From Euphorbia lathyris (Eukaryota; Streptophyta; Magnoliopsida; Malpighiales; Euphorbiaceae): a stretch of DNA of 64,000 nt. The position numbers and the translations under genes are program-made. This document shows positions 1 to 12,856 of this stretch, one piece after another; positions within the stretch are counted from its first letter, which is position 1, and each line of letters opens with the position of its first letter. The notes under the pieces are model-generated. The model made no database searches and was not told the origin of the DNA. It saw only the letters and a program-made list of their open reading frames with translations. The stretch covers positions 86,364,441-86,428,440 of the forward strand of contig NC_088914.1 of NCBI RefSeq assembly GCF_963576675.1, in the 5' to 3' direction.

Positions 1-41
1 CTCACTGTGCAAGGTTTAATTATCTTGAGCTGATCCCCACT

Positions 42-1784
42 ATGACTGAGAACAGCACTCGGTTTCTCCCAGGAAATCTGACAACTCAGATTTTACCTGA
101 GGGACTATCCATAACTCGACCTCCTCTATTCTTCGGGTCTAACTATACCTTTTGGAAGAATAGAATGAAAAATTTCATTCAGGCAACAAACATGAGCTCA
201 TAGCTATCTATAGTCCAAGGCCCATTTGTTCCTGTTGAAACTATTGATGGCCAAACGGTTGTCAAAGCTGAGACTAGATGGACAGAGGATGATCTCAAGA
301 AGCTACAAAATCATGCTTCGACTATAAACATGCTTCACTGTGCGTTAGATGCTGCAGAATACAATAAGATTTCAGGTTGTGAGTCAGCGCAGGAGATCTG
401 AAAGAAGCTCGAGGTTACCTATGAAGGAACCAACAAGGTGAAGGAATCCAAAGTCAACCAGCACATGAGGTTGTACGAGCTGTTCGAAATGAATGATGAT
501 GAAGAATCTCTGACATGAACGCAAGGTTCACAAACATCATCAATGAGCTCAAGAGACTTGGAAAGATCTTCACTGAGGAAGAGCAAGTTAAGAAGATTCT
601 TAGGAGTCTTCCTAAAAGCTGGCAAGCAAAAAAAAACTGTTGTTGAGGAAGCTCAAGACTTAACCACCTACAAGTATGATGAACTCATTGGCTCACTGCT
701 GACCCATGAGATCTCAATGAAGAATTTCGAGGTGAAGGAAAAGTCTGAAGACAAGAAGCAAAAGTCTCTTATCATGAAAGCTGACTCCACTGATGGGAGC
801 TCAACAGACGATGAAGAAATGGCTATGTTCACTAGAAAGATGAAACGGCTGTTAAAAAAGAATGACAAATATTCTAAGAAGCCTTACAAGAAGTTTGATA
901 AGTACAAAGCTGACTCCAGTGACAGCAAGTACAAGAAGTACGACTCAAAGCCCATTACATGCTTTGAATGTCATCAAACTGGCCATATCAAGTCAAGCTG
1001 TCCCTCGCTGAGGAAAGAAAGGAAGAACGGTAAGAAGGCAATGGTGGCAACCTGGAGTGATAGTGATGATTCATCATCATCTGAAGCTGATGCCACTGAG
1101 TCAGCAAAGATCTGCTTCATGGCATATGAGCTTGCTGAGCCGTGTGTTTCTGAGCATGCTGACCCCTCCATTGCATCTGACGATGAGGAACACTCAACTG
1201 AGGTAATATCACTACCCTTGCTCAAAAATGAAATGGTTAATGCCCTGAGTGACCTTTATACACTTGTCAAAAAGTGTAATAAAAAGGTTAGAGCACTCAG
1301 CAGGTGATGTGACGAGGTTGAGGAGGTCAAACTGAGTGACCTTCGATATATTCTCTAAGACACTTCGATTTTGCATAGTAATGTAGAAATCATGCAAAAG
1401 TTTGTCACTGAGGTCCAATCAGATTCTAAGAAACTGAGGAAGGACGTCACATCAATTCAGAACCAACTTAAGGTTCCGAATAAAAGAAATAATCCTCAGA
1501 ACACTGAGTACCAAAGTACTAGTCAGCAGAGATGGAATCCTCAGCGGAATGTCCAGTGTGACTTCTGTGGGAAGAAAGGACACACCACAAAGGTGTGCTG
1601 GCACGCTCAGCACTGGGGTGCTGACCAGTCAGTGAGACATCCTAAACGGAAGGTCAGCTGTGACTTCTGTGGAAAGAATGGACACACTGTCCAAGTGTGT
1701 CGTCATAAAATGAAATATGATTCTTTACCTGTTGAACCTAACAAGCAAGGACCCAAAAAGAATTGGGTACCTAAAAGCAACTAG
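42..1784 (+). pseudogene. Ty1/copia gag (nucleocapsid), broken
   Basis: Reading starts at ATG 42 and is stopped by TAG at 201 and TGA at 399. The frame then shifts near 510 and returns at the A-run near 629-640. TGA at 1305 and TAA at 1356 interrupt it again before the gag stop at 1782-1784. What remains clearly encodes a retroelement gag: three CX2CX4HX4C zinc knuckles are visible (about 960-1005, 1558-1600 and 1660-1702), with Lys-rich and acidic Ser-rich stretches between them. In the family gag packages the RNA in virus-like particles. Several stops look like TGG to TGA changes, as expected from C deamination in methylated DNA. Confidence 0.85.
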
Positions 1785-1789
1785 CTATA

Positions 1790-4700
1790 TTGCAGGTGAG
1801 CCTGAGGTGTGCTGAGAAGTCAAAGATGTGGTATATTGACAGCGCATGCTCGAGGCATATGACTGGTGATGAAACTCAGTTCGTCACGTTTGTGCATAAA
1901 CGAGGAGGAAGTGTAAGTTTTGGAGACAACAAGAAGGGTAAGATAGTAGGGTCAGGAACCATTGGTGGCAATCCTACTATTGAGTCAGTCTCCCTAGTCA
2001 GCGGACTCAAATATAACTTACTCAGCGTAGCTCAGCTATGTGACAATGGGAGAAAAGTTATATTTGATGACACTGGATGTAAAATATTCGAGGGTAAAAC
2101 AAATGAGTTAATTTTAACTGCCCCTCGTATTGATAATGTCTTTATGCTGAACTTGGAAAAGAAGTTTTCAAAAACTGTATGCTTAGTATCAAAGGAAGAA
2201 AATTTCTGGCTATGGCACATGAGACTTGATCATGTAAGCATGGACCTCCTGGCCAAATTAGCAAGAAAGCAATTGGTTGAGGGTCTGCCAGGACTTAAAT
2301 TTGAAAAAGATCAACTATGCCACGCTTGCCAAACTGGAAAACAAACCAAACAATCTTTTCATAGTAAAAACATTGTCTCAACTAAGCGTCCATTAGAGTT
2401 ACTACACTTGGATCTCTTCGGTCCAGTCCAGCCGCTGAGCTTGGGTGGAAGAAGATTTTCCTTGGTCATTGTAGATGACTTTTCTCGGTACACTTGGATC
2501 ATCTTGCTGAGTAGCAAGGATGAAACCTTTGAGACATTTTCAAATCTGGTAAGAAAACTTGAAAATGATAAAGACCTTAAGTTAGCTCACATCCGAAGTG
2601 ATAATGGTGGAGAATTCAAGAACCAACAGTTTGTTGAATTTTGTGAAACCAACGGCATTGACCATAATTTCTCTGCTCCTAGAATGCCTCAACAAAATGA
2701 GGTTGTTGAAAGGAAAAACAGAACCTTGGTTGAAATAGCCAGGACAATGCTGAGTGAGCATAGGCTTCCAAAGTACTTTTGGGGAGAAGCTGTCAACACA
2801 GCGTGCTATATTCTTAATAGGGCTCTTGTTAGACCTATACTAAAGAAAACCCCCTACGAAATTTGGAAAAGATGAAAGCCCAACATTGGATACTTTCGTG
2901 CCTTTGGCTGTAAATGCTTTATCTTAAATACCAAAGATAGCCTAGCTAAGTTTGACTCAAAAGCTGATGAAGCTATCTTTTTAGGCTACTCAACAAACAG
3001 CAAAGCATACAGAGTTTTTAATAAACGAACTCAAGTCTTAGAAGAGTCAGTACATGTTGAGTTCGATGAAACTAACCCTACAGGTAGATACCAGCCGCTG
3101 ACTGAGGATGACCCACACTTAGCACCCGCTGACCAAGAAACAGCCGCTGAGTCATTCCTTCAAGGGCTGACCAAAGGTAAAAGTGAAACTCAAATTACTT
3201 TCACTGACCAACCTACACCTGCAGAGATTGTTGAAACACAACCAGCACAAGACATCAATCTACCAAAGGAGATCAGGATACCAAGAGGTCACTCAGAGAG
3301 TGCCATTCTTGATGCCGCTGAGAATACCCTGATGACGAGAAATCAACTCAGGAGATACCTCAGCAACGTAGTATTCGTCTCAATCCAGGAACCAAAGAAT
3401 TTCGCTGAAGCTGAGTATGACGAATTCTGGATGAATGCAATGCAAGAAGAACTTGATCAGTTCAGACAAAATGAAGTATGGGATCTAGTGCCAAAACCAA
3501 GAAGCCAGAAGACCATAGGAACAAGATGGGTCTTCCGCAACAAGCTGGATGAACAAGGGAATGTGGTCAGAAACAAAGCAAGACTTGTAGCTCAGGGCTA
3601 CAGTCAGCAAGAATGTATTAACTATGGTGAGACATTTGCCCTAGTGGTAATGCTAGAAGCTATTAGAATTTTATGTGCATATGCAAGCTATATGAACTTT
3701 AAATTGTTTCAAATGGATGTTAAGAGTGCATTCCTTAATGGAGTTATAAATGAGGAAGTTTATGTTAATCAGCCTCCAGGGTTTGAGGATCCTAAATTCC
3801 CAAACCACGTTTATAAGCTCAAAAAGGCTCTGTATGGCCTCAAACAAGCACCACGTGCTTGGTATGAGAGGCTGACCAGTTTCTTGCTGACTAGAAATTA
3901 TGTCAGAGGTAAAGCTGATACAACCTTATTCATTAAGAGGAAGGGTAAAGATACCCTGCTGGCTCAAATATATGTTGATGACATTATTTTTGGTGCCACT
4001 AACGAGTCAATGTGCAAGGAATTTAGTAAGCACATGCAGACTCAGTTTGAAATGTCAATGATGGGAGAACTCAACTTCTTCCTTGGACTTCAAATCAAAC
4101 AAGGGAAAAATGGCATCTTCATCAGTCAAACTAAGTATGCTAAGTAGATATTGAAGAAGTATGAACTTGAGAATTGTAAGTCAATATCTACCCCAATGGG
4201 CACTGACACTGTCCTCTGCGCTGATGAGAATGGTAAGTCAGTAGACAGCAGATTGTACCGAGGTATGATTGGTTCTCTACTTTACTTAACTGCTAGTAGG
4301 CCGAACATTCAGTTCTCATTATGTTATTGTGCTAGATATCAATCTAACCCTAATGAATCTTATTACATAGCTGTAAAAAGAATCCTTAGATATTTGCAAG
4401 GCTCAGTGAATGCAGGTTTGTGGTATCCCAATACTTCAGATTTCACACTTATTGGATACACTGACGCTGACTACGGACGAGACAAGCTTGAACAAAAAAG
4501 CACCTCAGGAGGATGCCACTTCCTTGGGAGCTGTCTTGTGTCCTGGTTCAGCAAGAAGCAGGCGTCGGTAGCCCTGTCAACCACTGAAGCTGAGTACGTC
4601 GCTGCTGGAAGCTATGTTGCTCAAGTCCTATGGATTAAGCAACAGCTTGAAGATTATGGCGTTCAGACTAAGACAATTGAAGTCAAATGTGACAACAAAT

Positions 4701-4918
4701 GTGCAATTGATCTATCAAAGAACCCAATCCAGCACAACAGGATGAAGCATGTCAGCATCAGACATCACTTCATTAGAGACCATGTACTCAAAGGTGAGAT
4801 CAAGCTGACCTATGTCCCAACGGATGAGCAACTTGCTGATATCTTCACAAAGCCACTGATTTGTGAGCAGTTCGACTTACTTAGAGAAGCCATTGGTATG
4901 TTTAATCCTCTTCAATAA
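1790..4918 (+). pseudogene. Ty1/copia pol: protease, integrase, RT, RNase H
   Basis: One frame runs from just after gag to 4918, broken only by TGA at 2873-2875 and TAG at 4145-4147. In order: protease with DSAC near 1840 where the family usually has DSGA; integrase with its HHCC zinc finger (2215-2335), catalytic Asp near 2460, DNGGEF near 2600 and Glu near 2705; reverse transcriptase with MDVKSAFLNG near 3715 and YVDD near 3973; RNase H with TDADY near 4460 and STTEAEY near 4580. The integrase motif QQNGVVERKN reads QQNEVVERKN. In the family the polyprotein matures, copies and integrates the element. The stops make this copy inactive. Confidence 0.9.
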
Positions 4919-5281
4919 ATTCTAAGTATAGTATGCATGCTGAGTGAATTTCCATGCTGAATGATTTGTGTTATTACATGCTGAGTAGATAAATATATAT
5001 ACTGAGTATTTACCTCAAGCTGAGCTTCTACGCATAAGATCTATTCCTTTGCATAACACTGACTACTCAGAATTTTAAACGCTTGACATTCTTAACACTG
5101 AGTGAAGAGCCGTTGCAAACTTTAATGCAAAGCACACGAATTAAATAGCCACCTAGGATGATGTATAAGCTATAATTAGAAAACACACGCGTCGTATGTG
5201 TCATAAATGCCAGAATCTTTGTCGATTGAGAATCTTGAGGTAAAACGAACAACCCAATGCCTTAGATTAACTCAACATCTC

Positions 5282-5289
5282 TATAAATA
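5282..5289 (+). promoter_or_regulatory. TATA-box-like sequence before the third ORF
   Basis: TATAAATA lies about 104 bases before ATG 5393, followed by pyrimidine-rich CTCTCTCTC at about 5345-5353 like a plant core promoter. It is inside the retroelement, between pol and the env-like ORF. Whether it is used is unknown. Confidence 0.35.
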
Positions 5290-5392
5290 GTGGATGAATT
5301 CCCATTTTCATTTCTTTACGCTTAGAAATCTTTGGCATTCATATTCTCTCTCTCGAAAAGTTCCCAAACCCTCTAAAAACTTCTCTGAGAAA

Positions 5393-8357
5393 ATGACTAA
5401 AATTTCTCTGAACATCTCCGGTGCCGGTCTCTCCCATAACCGCTCCGATGACAATCCCACTTCTCCTACTCAGCGTAATCGCACTGGAGCTACTACGCCG
5501 AGCAAGAAAGCTCAAGCTATCCAAGCCACCTCTTCCAAAGGGAAACAGCAGCAAAAGGACAAGGGTAAGAAAGTGGTACAACGCACCTACACTCAAGTCT
5601 TCGAGAGTGTGAGGGGGTGGAAGATTGACCACTCGCGGTGGTTCTCACAAGGATTCGTGGATACCGAGCAGCCTTTTTGTGAGTGGATCAAGAATAATGG
5701 CTGGACCGAGCTGTTCTCAGTTCGGGATCCCACTTACCCTGAGTTGGTACGAGAATTTTACGCCAACCTAAAAGTCGCCAATGATAACAGGAACTACCTA
5801 GCAACTCACATTCAAGGAAAGAACATCTCCATCAACCCAGCATATCTAGCCTCCCTGTTCAAGCTGAAAAACGAAGGAGCTATACTTCGTAAATCTGGTG
5901 ACCATACCAAAACTGACTACGTTCAGACCTTTTGCAAACCTGAGGGTCATGTAGGTGAAATTTCAAGCACTTCCATGGGTCAGCATCAAAAGATGGCCCA
6001 TTACATACTGACAAATTTCCTCTACCCTAAAATCAACTGCACCAACTTAGCAACCAACTTCGAGCAGTGTTTCATATGGCACATGCTGACCTACACGCCG
6101 ATCAATATGCCTGTATTCATAATCGGTGGGTTTCTACGAAGTACAAGAACCCTTAGACTGGGCTCCTTCATCACTCGAATCCTCCAGGATCACAAAGTAG
6201 ACAAGGTTTCGGAAATCCAAGTTCATGGAACCGAAATTACAGCTGCTGCCCTATTTTGTTTGGCATATGACCTACCAATTGTGCCGAAGGAAAAGGGAAG
6301 CTGTCCAGAACACTGAGGGGGCAGTGCCTAAAAAGGGCAGAATACAAAGAAAGAGGAAAGCTGTGCAAAGCACATCTAAAGGAGCTGCCTCTACCCCAAA
6401 GAGGATCAAAGTTGTATGTAAAGGAACAAAGCCGATAACTCAGCAAAGTCCGAGTGGATCTAGGTCAGCTTCGAAACGACCTAGGCAAGCTGAACCTGAG
6501 ACAAAAGAAAGAGAGGTTGATGACCAACCATTAAAGAAGAAGAAGAAGAAGTTCAACTTTGAGTTAAGACCTATTGAGGCCATGCCAATAGATATCGTTG
6601 TTCCTCCTAACTCACACTATGCACAGAGTCAAGGGATTGATGCTGAGCAACAGGCTGAGGAAGAACAAGACCAAGACCAATTGGGTGGTCAGTTTGATGA
6701 GGAAGAGTTGGATGACCAGTTAGAAGAAGAAGAACTGGATGATGAGTCTGAAGAAGAAGAAAGTGGTCAGGACGACACTGAGGAACCAGCAGATGATGAG
6801 CATCTTAAACCAATCAACACTGAGTTGGTTGATGAAGAAGAAACTGAGCACCAAGAAAATGCTCCTGCTGTTCAAAGGGATGCCTCACCCACTGACTCCA
6901 TTGAGTCTATTCCGTGTGACCCTACTCCTCCGAAGCTTAGGAGACTGAGAAAGAAGAAAGCCTTCAAACCACCCGCCATTGACATCATGGGTGACTCACC
7001 GCTGAGGGATGAGATTCCCGATCTTACAGAAGTCCAACTTAAATACTTCTCCAACGCACCTGTGTCTCAGCCAGAGTCTCAAGAAAATCAAGCCTCTGTT
7101 TCTCGAAAGGAACATGCCGACTTAGATGCTTCTGCCAACCAAAGCAATGCCGAGCAAGTGCTCGAAGATTCCGCTCCTCAAACTGTTGAGCAAGCTAAGG
7201 AATTTCCTGCTCAGGTGGACACTGAACTTCCTAACCTCCCATCACCTAGTCAGCTTCAGCCTGACACTGAGCAAGCAACTCTTTCTGCCGATCCTCCACT
7301 TCCCCAACTAAATGTGCAGACTCAAATTCAGTCAGTTTCTACTAATACCAGGCCAGCCGCTGACAATGTTGGGCCTTCCAATAATGAGCAGAACCAAACA
7401 CTGCCCTTATCCGGTTCTACTCCACCTCCGGCATCTGGGCCAACACAAGATGGATCCTTTAGCTATCTCATTGCCTCTGAGTCTGGTTGAAGAATTGTTG
7501 ACTCAGCTCATGCTCTCATCCAGGACCTCCATCAATAAAGTGCCAATGCCGCTGAATCTACCATTGTTGAGACAACTCCATTTTCGTCTGTCACTCAGCT
7601 TCTTACGGAGATCAAAGGTATGAAGGATCTTCTGAGTGTCATGACTACACTACAATCTCAACAGCCCAGGCAGGACTCTATATTAAAGTTGGCCGAACTC
7701 CAGCTGACCATGGTCAACCATATAAACTCATTGCAAAGGGAGTTTCATCAACTGTCAGCTGCGAACTCAGCATATGCCACTTCTGCCGAAGTACATAATC
7801 TCTTCAGCCAGCTTCACACCGAGCAAGAGAAAACCAATCACCAGCTTTTCACCTCCTCTCAATGCTCCATTAAGCAAATTAGCGAGGCTGTGCGTCTGCT
7901 GAACTTAAACAGACAAGAGATGGCAACTGACGAGCTTAAAACCAACGAGATTTTGAAGTATTCTCGAGCAACTTTCAACAATGTGCGCAAAATCAACGAT
8001 CAGCGTGAGTATTATGACTCCTCCTTGCTAAAGATGTTTCATCAAGCCTTTGCCATGCTCACTGAAACCATGCACTGGATTGGCAAGTCTCAAGCCGCTG
8101 TTTTGAGTATGCTGAGTGTTGCATCTATTGGAATTCCACGATCCATTGTGGATGATGGTGTTCCTATCTTCGATGGAATGAATGAAAGCACGAAAAAGCT
8201 GAAGGCATTCTCTCAACGCCTAACTCAAGCTGTAATTGAAGCCACCTTCATTCCCAAACTTGATGATGGGAAAACGGGGGAGAAAGAACAAGCCCCAAGA
8301 ACTCAGCAAGCCTCAGTTAGTCAGCAGCAACACAAGGGCAATGGCAAACAAAAGTAG
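5393..8357 (+). pseudogene. Sirevirus third (env-like) ORF with plant-transposon domain and coiled coil
   Basis: I take ATG 5393 as the start because the Lys/Ser/Thr-rich N-terminus begins there; an upstream in-frame ATG exists at 5294. Roughly 5600-6230 resembles the domain annotated in plants as 'putative plant transposon protein' (WFSQGFVD, VREFYANLKV). The frame shifts near 6250-6310. It continues with a Lys/Arg-rich segment, a long Asp/Glu stretch (6650-6860), a Pro/Gln-rich segment, and after stops at 7488-7490 and 7536-7538 a Gln/Leu-rich probably coiled-coil C-terminus (7620-8357). In SIRE1-like elements an ORF here is called env-like; no membrane segment is obvious. Function is not established. 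It is inactive here. Confidence 0.7.
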
Positions 8358-8908
8358 CTTAACTTGTATTGTCTAGGATAGCTTTTGTTTTTGAACCCTT
8401 ATATCTGTGTTCTTTTTGTGAACCTTGTTGTGCTGACTTTAAATTCAAAACAAATTATATGCATCTCTATCTCTTTCATACTGACTACTCTTGTGCGATG
8501 CTTACTTAAGTGATTGATATAATTTGTTAAAATGCATCTTCATTAAATCAACTGTGCTACACTGTCTATATTAATTGATGATATGTCTGTTGTGTTGATC
8601 ATGCATGTTGACCACTTCTTAAATGTCCACTTAACTAAAACTCATTGAACAAAGCATACTCAGCGCTCTCTGATATTTAAATCTTCCGCGTAAAACTGAG
8701 TTAAATAGAATATGTTCCGTGAGCTGACCTATCTCTGAAAACTGACCTTAGACTTACTCAATTAAACCTTGAAATGTTTAGAGTAAAACTAAGTCAGTAG
8801 CTCAACCCTTACGGGGGAGTTATTATAAAATTAGGTCAACTATCATGGGGGAGCTCAACACTGAGTTCTTCAACTGAATATTTTTGCCAACATCAAAATG
8901 GGGGAGTT
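8358..8908 (+). other. Sirevirus 3' untranslated region with three polypurine boxes
   Basis: No ORF. Three copies of GGGGGAG occur at 8813-8819, 8847-8853 and 8900-8906; the last directly precedes the LTR and should be the plus-strand primer. Reiterated polypurine boxes of this kind are a recognised Sirevirus feature. Confidence 0.75.
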
Positions 8909-10237
8909 TGTTGAAACACCTTTCCACATGATTTTAATTTGACAAAATTATTTAAGTAATGATAAAAATATTCTAACACATTAAATTTAAAATGCTTTGA
9001 TTTATTACACTAATGTGTTTGTTCAATGTTGAGTTTAATTGTGTATAAGACATTAAGATTAAAAAAGCCCAAAGGCCCATCAAGTGGAAGTCAAGCCCAA
9101 GTCAACACATCAATACCATTCGGCTTAAGAGTTCAAAACGAAGTCGTATCAACTAAAATGACGACTCAGCAAGAGAAGGATCGAGAAGCCTTCGTGGTAA
9201 AAGCTTCAAGAAGAATCTGCTGAGTTGGATGACAAAGCAGTCTGGACAGCGGCAGGCAATGTTCAACTTCTAGACAAAGTATTTCTACTTTGGGAAAAGT
9301 TCATAAGGCATAGAAAGCTGTCTCGTGGACCTTTTCTTAAATGGCAAAACATTCTGCCGAAGACTGACGAAGACAGAAGATGCGTGAATCCTATTGGCCA
9401 ACGACGCTGAGCACGCCCAGAGTGACAACGACAGAAAGCCGTTTCCCTCCAACGGTTATTTTGAAATTCGAAATGACCAGGTGCCTCAAGTGTCACTATA
9501 TAAAGGCCATCCATTTGCTTCAATCGATGCAGAACTTCAAGCTGTCGAAACGCTGACCAAATTCATACTCGAAGATTCTGTGAGAAAAGCAAATCAAATA
9601 CCTTACACCAATTTCCATATTATTGTGTAAAAGTCTAGAGTGATTTCCAATCATCTAAAGTGTCTTAGCAATCGTTGTTTAGGACAAACACATTATCATT
9701 TCTAGAAGAATAGAAAGGAGAGGCTGAGTACTCGGTTATAGTACTCAGCGTAGATATAGGAGTGAGTAGAGGTATAGAGGAAGGTACTCTTGTTATACTC
9801 AGCTTCTACTTGTAAAAGGTTTCGTGCTCTACCTTTAAAGAGCTCAGTAGAGAATTCAAAAAAGCTCGGAACGAGTTCCGGGGACTGGACGTAGGTGGAG
9901 AGGCCGAACCAGGATAAGTCTGCTGAGTAATATCTTTCTAACCCTTAAACTCCTTTAATATATATTGCTTGCTATAAAACTGACTAAGTAAAGAACTCAC
10001 GCCGAGTTAAGTTTACTAAGAAGCTGAGTTCAGGAATAGACTCTAAGTGCTATTTCCTGACTCAAGTAAAGAAGCAGACTTAGTCACAAGTTGACTAAGC
10101 TTGTGTCTTAAATCTACTTAGTGACGCTGTGTAAACCTTTTCATAGAAAAAGAAGTCAGCCTCAACGGACAAATTTTAAAATAGTTCCTATCCCCCCCCC
10201 CCTTGGAACTAACTTGTCACGTTAAAAGGGACCAACA
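8909..10237 (+). repeat. Sirevirus 3' LTR
   Basis: Begins TGTTGAAACACC directly after the last polypurine box and ends GGGACCAACA. It is confirmed by the inverted copy at 12857-14343, which starts and ends with the same sequences. It holds many CTGAG/CTCAG pentamers and a C-run near 10188-10202. Confidence 0.9.
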
Positions 10238-10424
10238 GGAGCTATATATAGGACCAACATAAGATAAGCTAAAATAGCAAACAGAATAAAAGTCAGCTGC
10301 TAGAATAGTCTGCTGCAAATCAGAACAATCTGCAGACTAAGATAAATAGTCTGCAGAATAAAATAAACAGTCTACAGAAACAGACAAATGTAGCACAAGC
10401 AGATAAAACTGCTCATAAAAGACA
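10238..10424. other. Spacer right of the Sirevirus element
   Basis: Short AT-rich stretch with repeated AGTCTGCAGA-like words. No coding signal seen. Confidence 0.5.
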
Positions 10425-10563
10425 ATGTACAATTTTTTATGTGCCATAGAAGACACATGCATAACACTAATTGTTCAGAAATTATTACATCAGCCTTGAA
10501 ACTCCATATTTCTCCTTCCCCAAGCATGTGGCTCACGTGACCTCTCTTTCTCTCTCCTGGTTT

Positions 10564-11048
10564 GACCGTTCTTGACTCTTTTAGAACAAGTAGAAACATC
10601 AAAGAACCTGCACATATATTATAAGGCTTTATGAATAATAATTGGTTCATTTTAGCTCCAAATTAGGCCTAAATCCCGTGATTACATGGGTATAAAACCA
10701 GTTTCCTATCACAGACAGCAGACCGTTCTTGACTCTTTTAGAACAAGTAGAAACATCGAAGAACCTGCACATATAAGGCAAATTATAAGGCTTTATGAAT
10801 AATAATTGGTTCATTTTAGCTCTAAATTAGGCCTAAATCCCGTGATTACATGGGTATAAAACTAGTTTCCTATCACAGACAGCAGACTGTTCTTGACGCT
10901 TTTAGAACAAGTAGAAACATCGAAGAACCTGCACATATAAGGCAAATTATAAGGCTTTATGAATAATAATTGGTTCATTTTAGCTCTAAATTAGGCCTAA
11001 ATCTTGTGATTACATGGGTATAAAACCAGTTCCCTATCACAGACAGCA
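10564..11048 (+). repeat. Triplicated ~160-bp tandem repeat
   Basis: Units start with GACCGTTCTTGAC or a close variant at 10564, 10721 and 10885 (about 157, 164 and 164 bases). Copy B of the duplication has one shortened unit near 19945-20060, so the array expanded in A or contracted in B. Confidence 0.85.
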
Positions 11049-12856
11049 GAACACTGCTTCAGTGATATCTAACAATGGGAGGGAAAAAACTAGAAACAAA
11101 AGCAAAAAGAAACAAACAAGTTGCAAACTAAAAGGGAAGACTTTTAAAACCCTTCAAAAATTACCTTTAGATCTACTATCCAAATTGAAGTACAGTAGAC
11201 TCACAAACACGAAACTCTAGAGACCGAGCAACAATCTGAAACCATGTATTAATAATCAAAATGACTCCGGAAAGTTAGAAAGATGATTCTAAATGTGCTT
11301 AGAATCAATTTGTAGTAGAAATAATTGAGTTTGGAACCCGAAAACAACGTCTGGAAGTTTAGTGTAACTTCAAGAACTCAACGAACAGAGAATGAAATGT
11401 ATATAGTTCAATTCTACTGTATTTCATGGTGTTTATGTGTTTGATTTTGTGTTTAATCACTCAAAAGGATGAATCAAAGCAAATCAAAATCCTTCCCAGT
11501 CTCTCTTCTTATTTTCTTTCTTTTTGTCAAAATTCCCAAAAAAACCGATCTCCCCTAAAAATGGCAATTTCTGCCCTTTTTATTTTGAAATCACGCGAAA
11601 AACTACCACAATTCGAGTTAACAATTGCTGGAAACTGTCCCTCGTAACTGATCGGCTATGGAGGTCGCTGATCAGCAATTAGAAACATCAGTAGCTGACC
11701 GGCTACTGACGTGGAAGAGACAATGTTTTGTCTTTGAAAACGACAAAGTTTAATAAAATTGATTTCATAAACTTGAAGATGAGGTTCAGGTCCTGAATCG
11801 TGTTCCCATACAACGTGACGTAGAATGCACATATATAAATCATACGCATGTAATATAGTCACATCATTAAGGTCGGAAAATTTTCATGCTCATAGTGGTC
11901 TATTGCCTATGCATATCCCATATAATCAGTTCATCCATGGCTCCCAGTTTATGCATTTAGAGACGACAGAAGATGGCCATATTCAGTCCATTGCCCATAT
12001 CCTGAGTGATCTTAGCAAAAGCCATAAGTTCCACCTAAGAATTGAGAGAAATCTGGGAAGGGCAAAGTGAAAATTCTTGAAGAATATCCTCAATGCTGCC
12101 TATTAGAGGGAATCACAACCCTAACTTAACATGGGTATAAATACCCAAGAAACCACGACGTCCGGTGTTCACCTGACAAGAAGAGGAAGGGAGACACACA
12201 TCTATCCCCTGTAAATCGGGATGATCATTAAGAAGCGATCACAACCTCTTGATATTTAAGGTGGAAGGCTGCTCCTCAGCCCGAGGATAATTTTTCCCCC
12301 TTGTCAACTACTTTATTCTCATCAAATTTATCAGCCTCAGAAGGCTTTTTAGAGTTCTGCTTCTTAGGAGTCATAACTAGAAAATAACTGGAAAAAAGAG
12401 AAAAAGATCAAAACTACTTACGTTTAAAAGAAAAACCTCCGAAAAGATGAAATCGCGAGAAACAACAAAAAGTTGAGTAGATGAACAAGGAAGGAAGAGG
12501 CTCACCTAACACTCCCTTATTTTATATTGCTCGAGAAGTAAGTGAAACGTCAGACGCCATCATTACTAACAAGTAATGATTAGGGCGCATTAACTGCTCC
12601 TAACACATCTCTTAAAAAAACGAGGAACTGCAACACATGGAGAACAGAGGCGAGCCTCCGTCAACTTGAAATATGTCCAAACACATAAAAAAAACGTGCT
12701 TTAACAATTGCACTTCTGAGCAGATTAATCAATGGGTAAATCAACCATTAGGATCCCGCACAACCTCCTCACTAGTCCCTCATTTTTTGAAAAAACCCCA
12801 AATTATCAAAGATCAATCTCACTCATTCAACTTAACAGGTTTTAGTAAGTATAACC
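11049..12856. mobile_element. Degenerate LTR-retrotransposon remnant (left part, copy A)
   Basis: No intact gene. A short minus-strand reading frame starts at the CAT near 12370 (Met-Thr-Pro-Lys-Lys then Lys/Asp/Glu-rich) and soon ends. Together with the TATA-bearing LTR-like segment downstream this looks like the 3' part of an old Ty3/gypsy element, some of which carry antisense frames. The matching part of copy B is about 20070-21836. Family assignment is tentative. Confidence 0.4.

Larger units (their letters stand above)
1..10237 (+). mobile_element. Sirevirus-like Ty1/copia retrotransposon, 5' end outside window
   Basis: Order on the + strand is gag, protease, integrase, reverse transcriptase, RNase H, then an additional long ORF region, three purine-rich boxes and the 3' LTR. 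Integrase before reverse transcriptase is the Ty1/copia order; an env-like ORF after pol, several polypurine boxes and zinc knuckles in gag are Sirevirus traits. The 5' LTR lies left of the window, so insertion age and target duplication cannot be read. Gag, pol and the third ORF all carry nonsense codons or frameshifts, so the copy is non-autonomous. The 3' LTR ends at the CA of 10236-10237, followed by GGAGC, which should be the right target-site copy. Confidence 0.9.

Noticed and set aside
11014..11220. Lys-rich ORF upstream of the solo LTR
   Set aside because: Not preserved in the duplicated copy near 20080-20235, which has indels and stops; no domain recognised.
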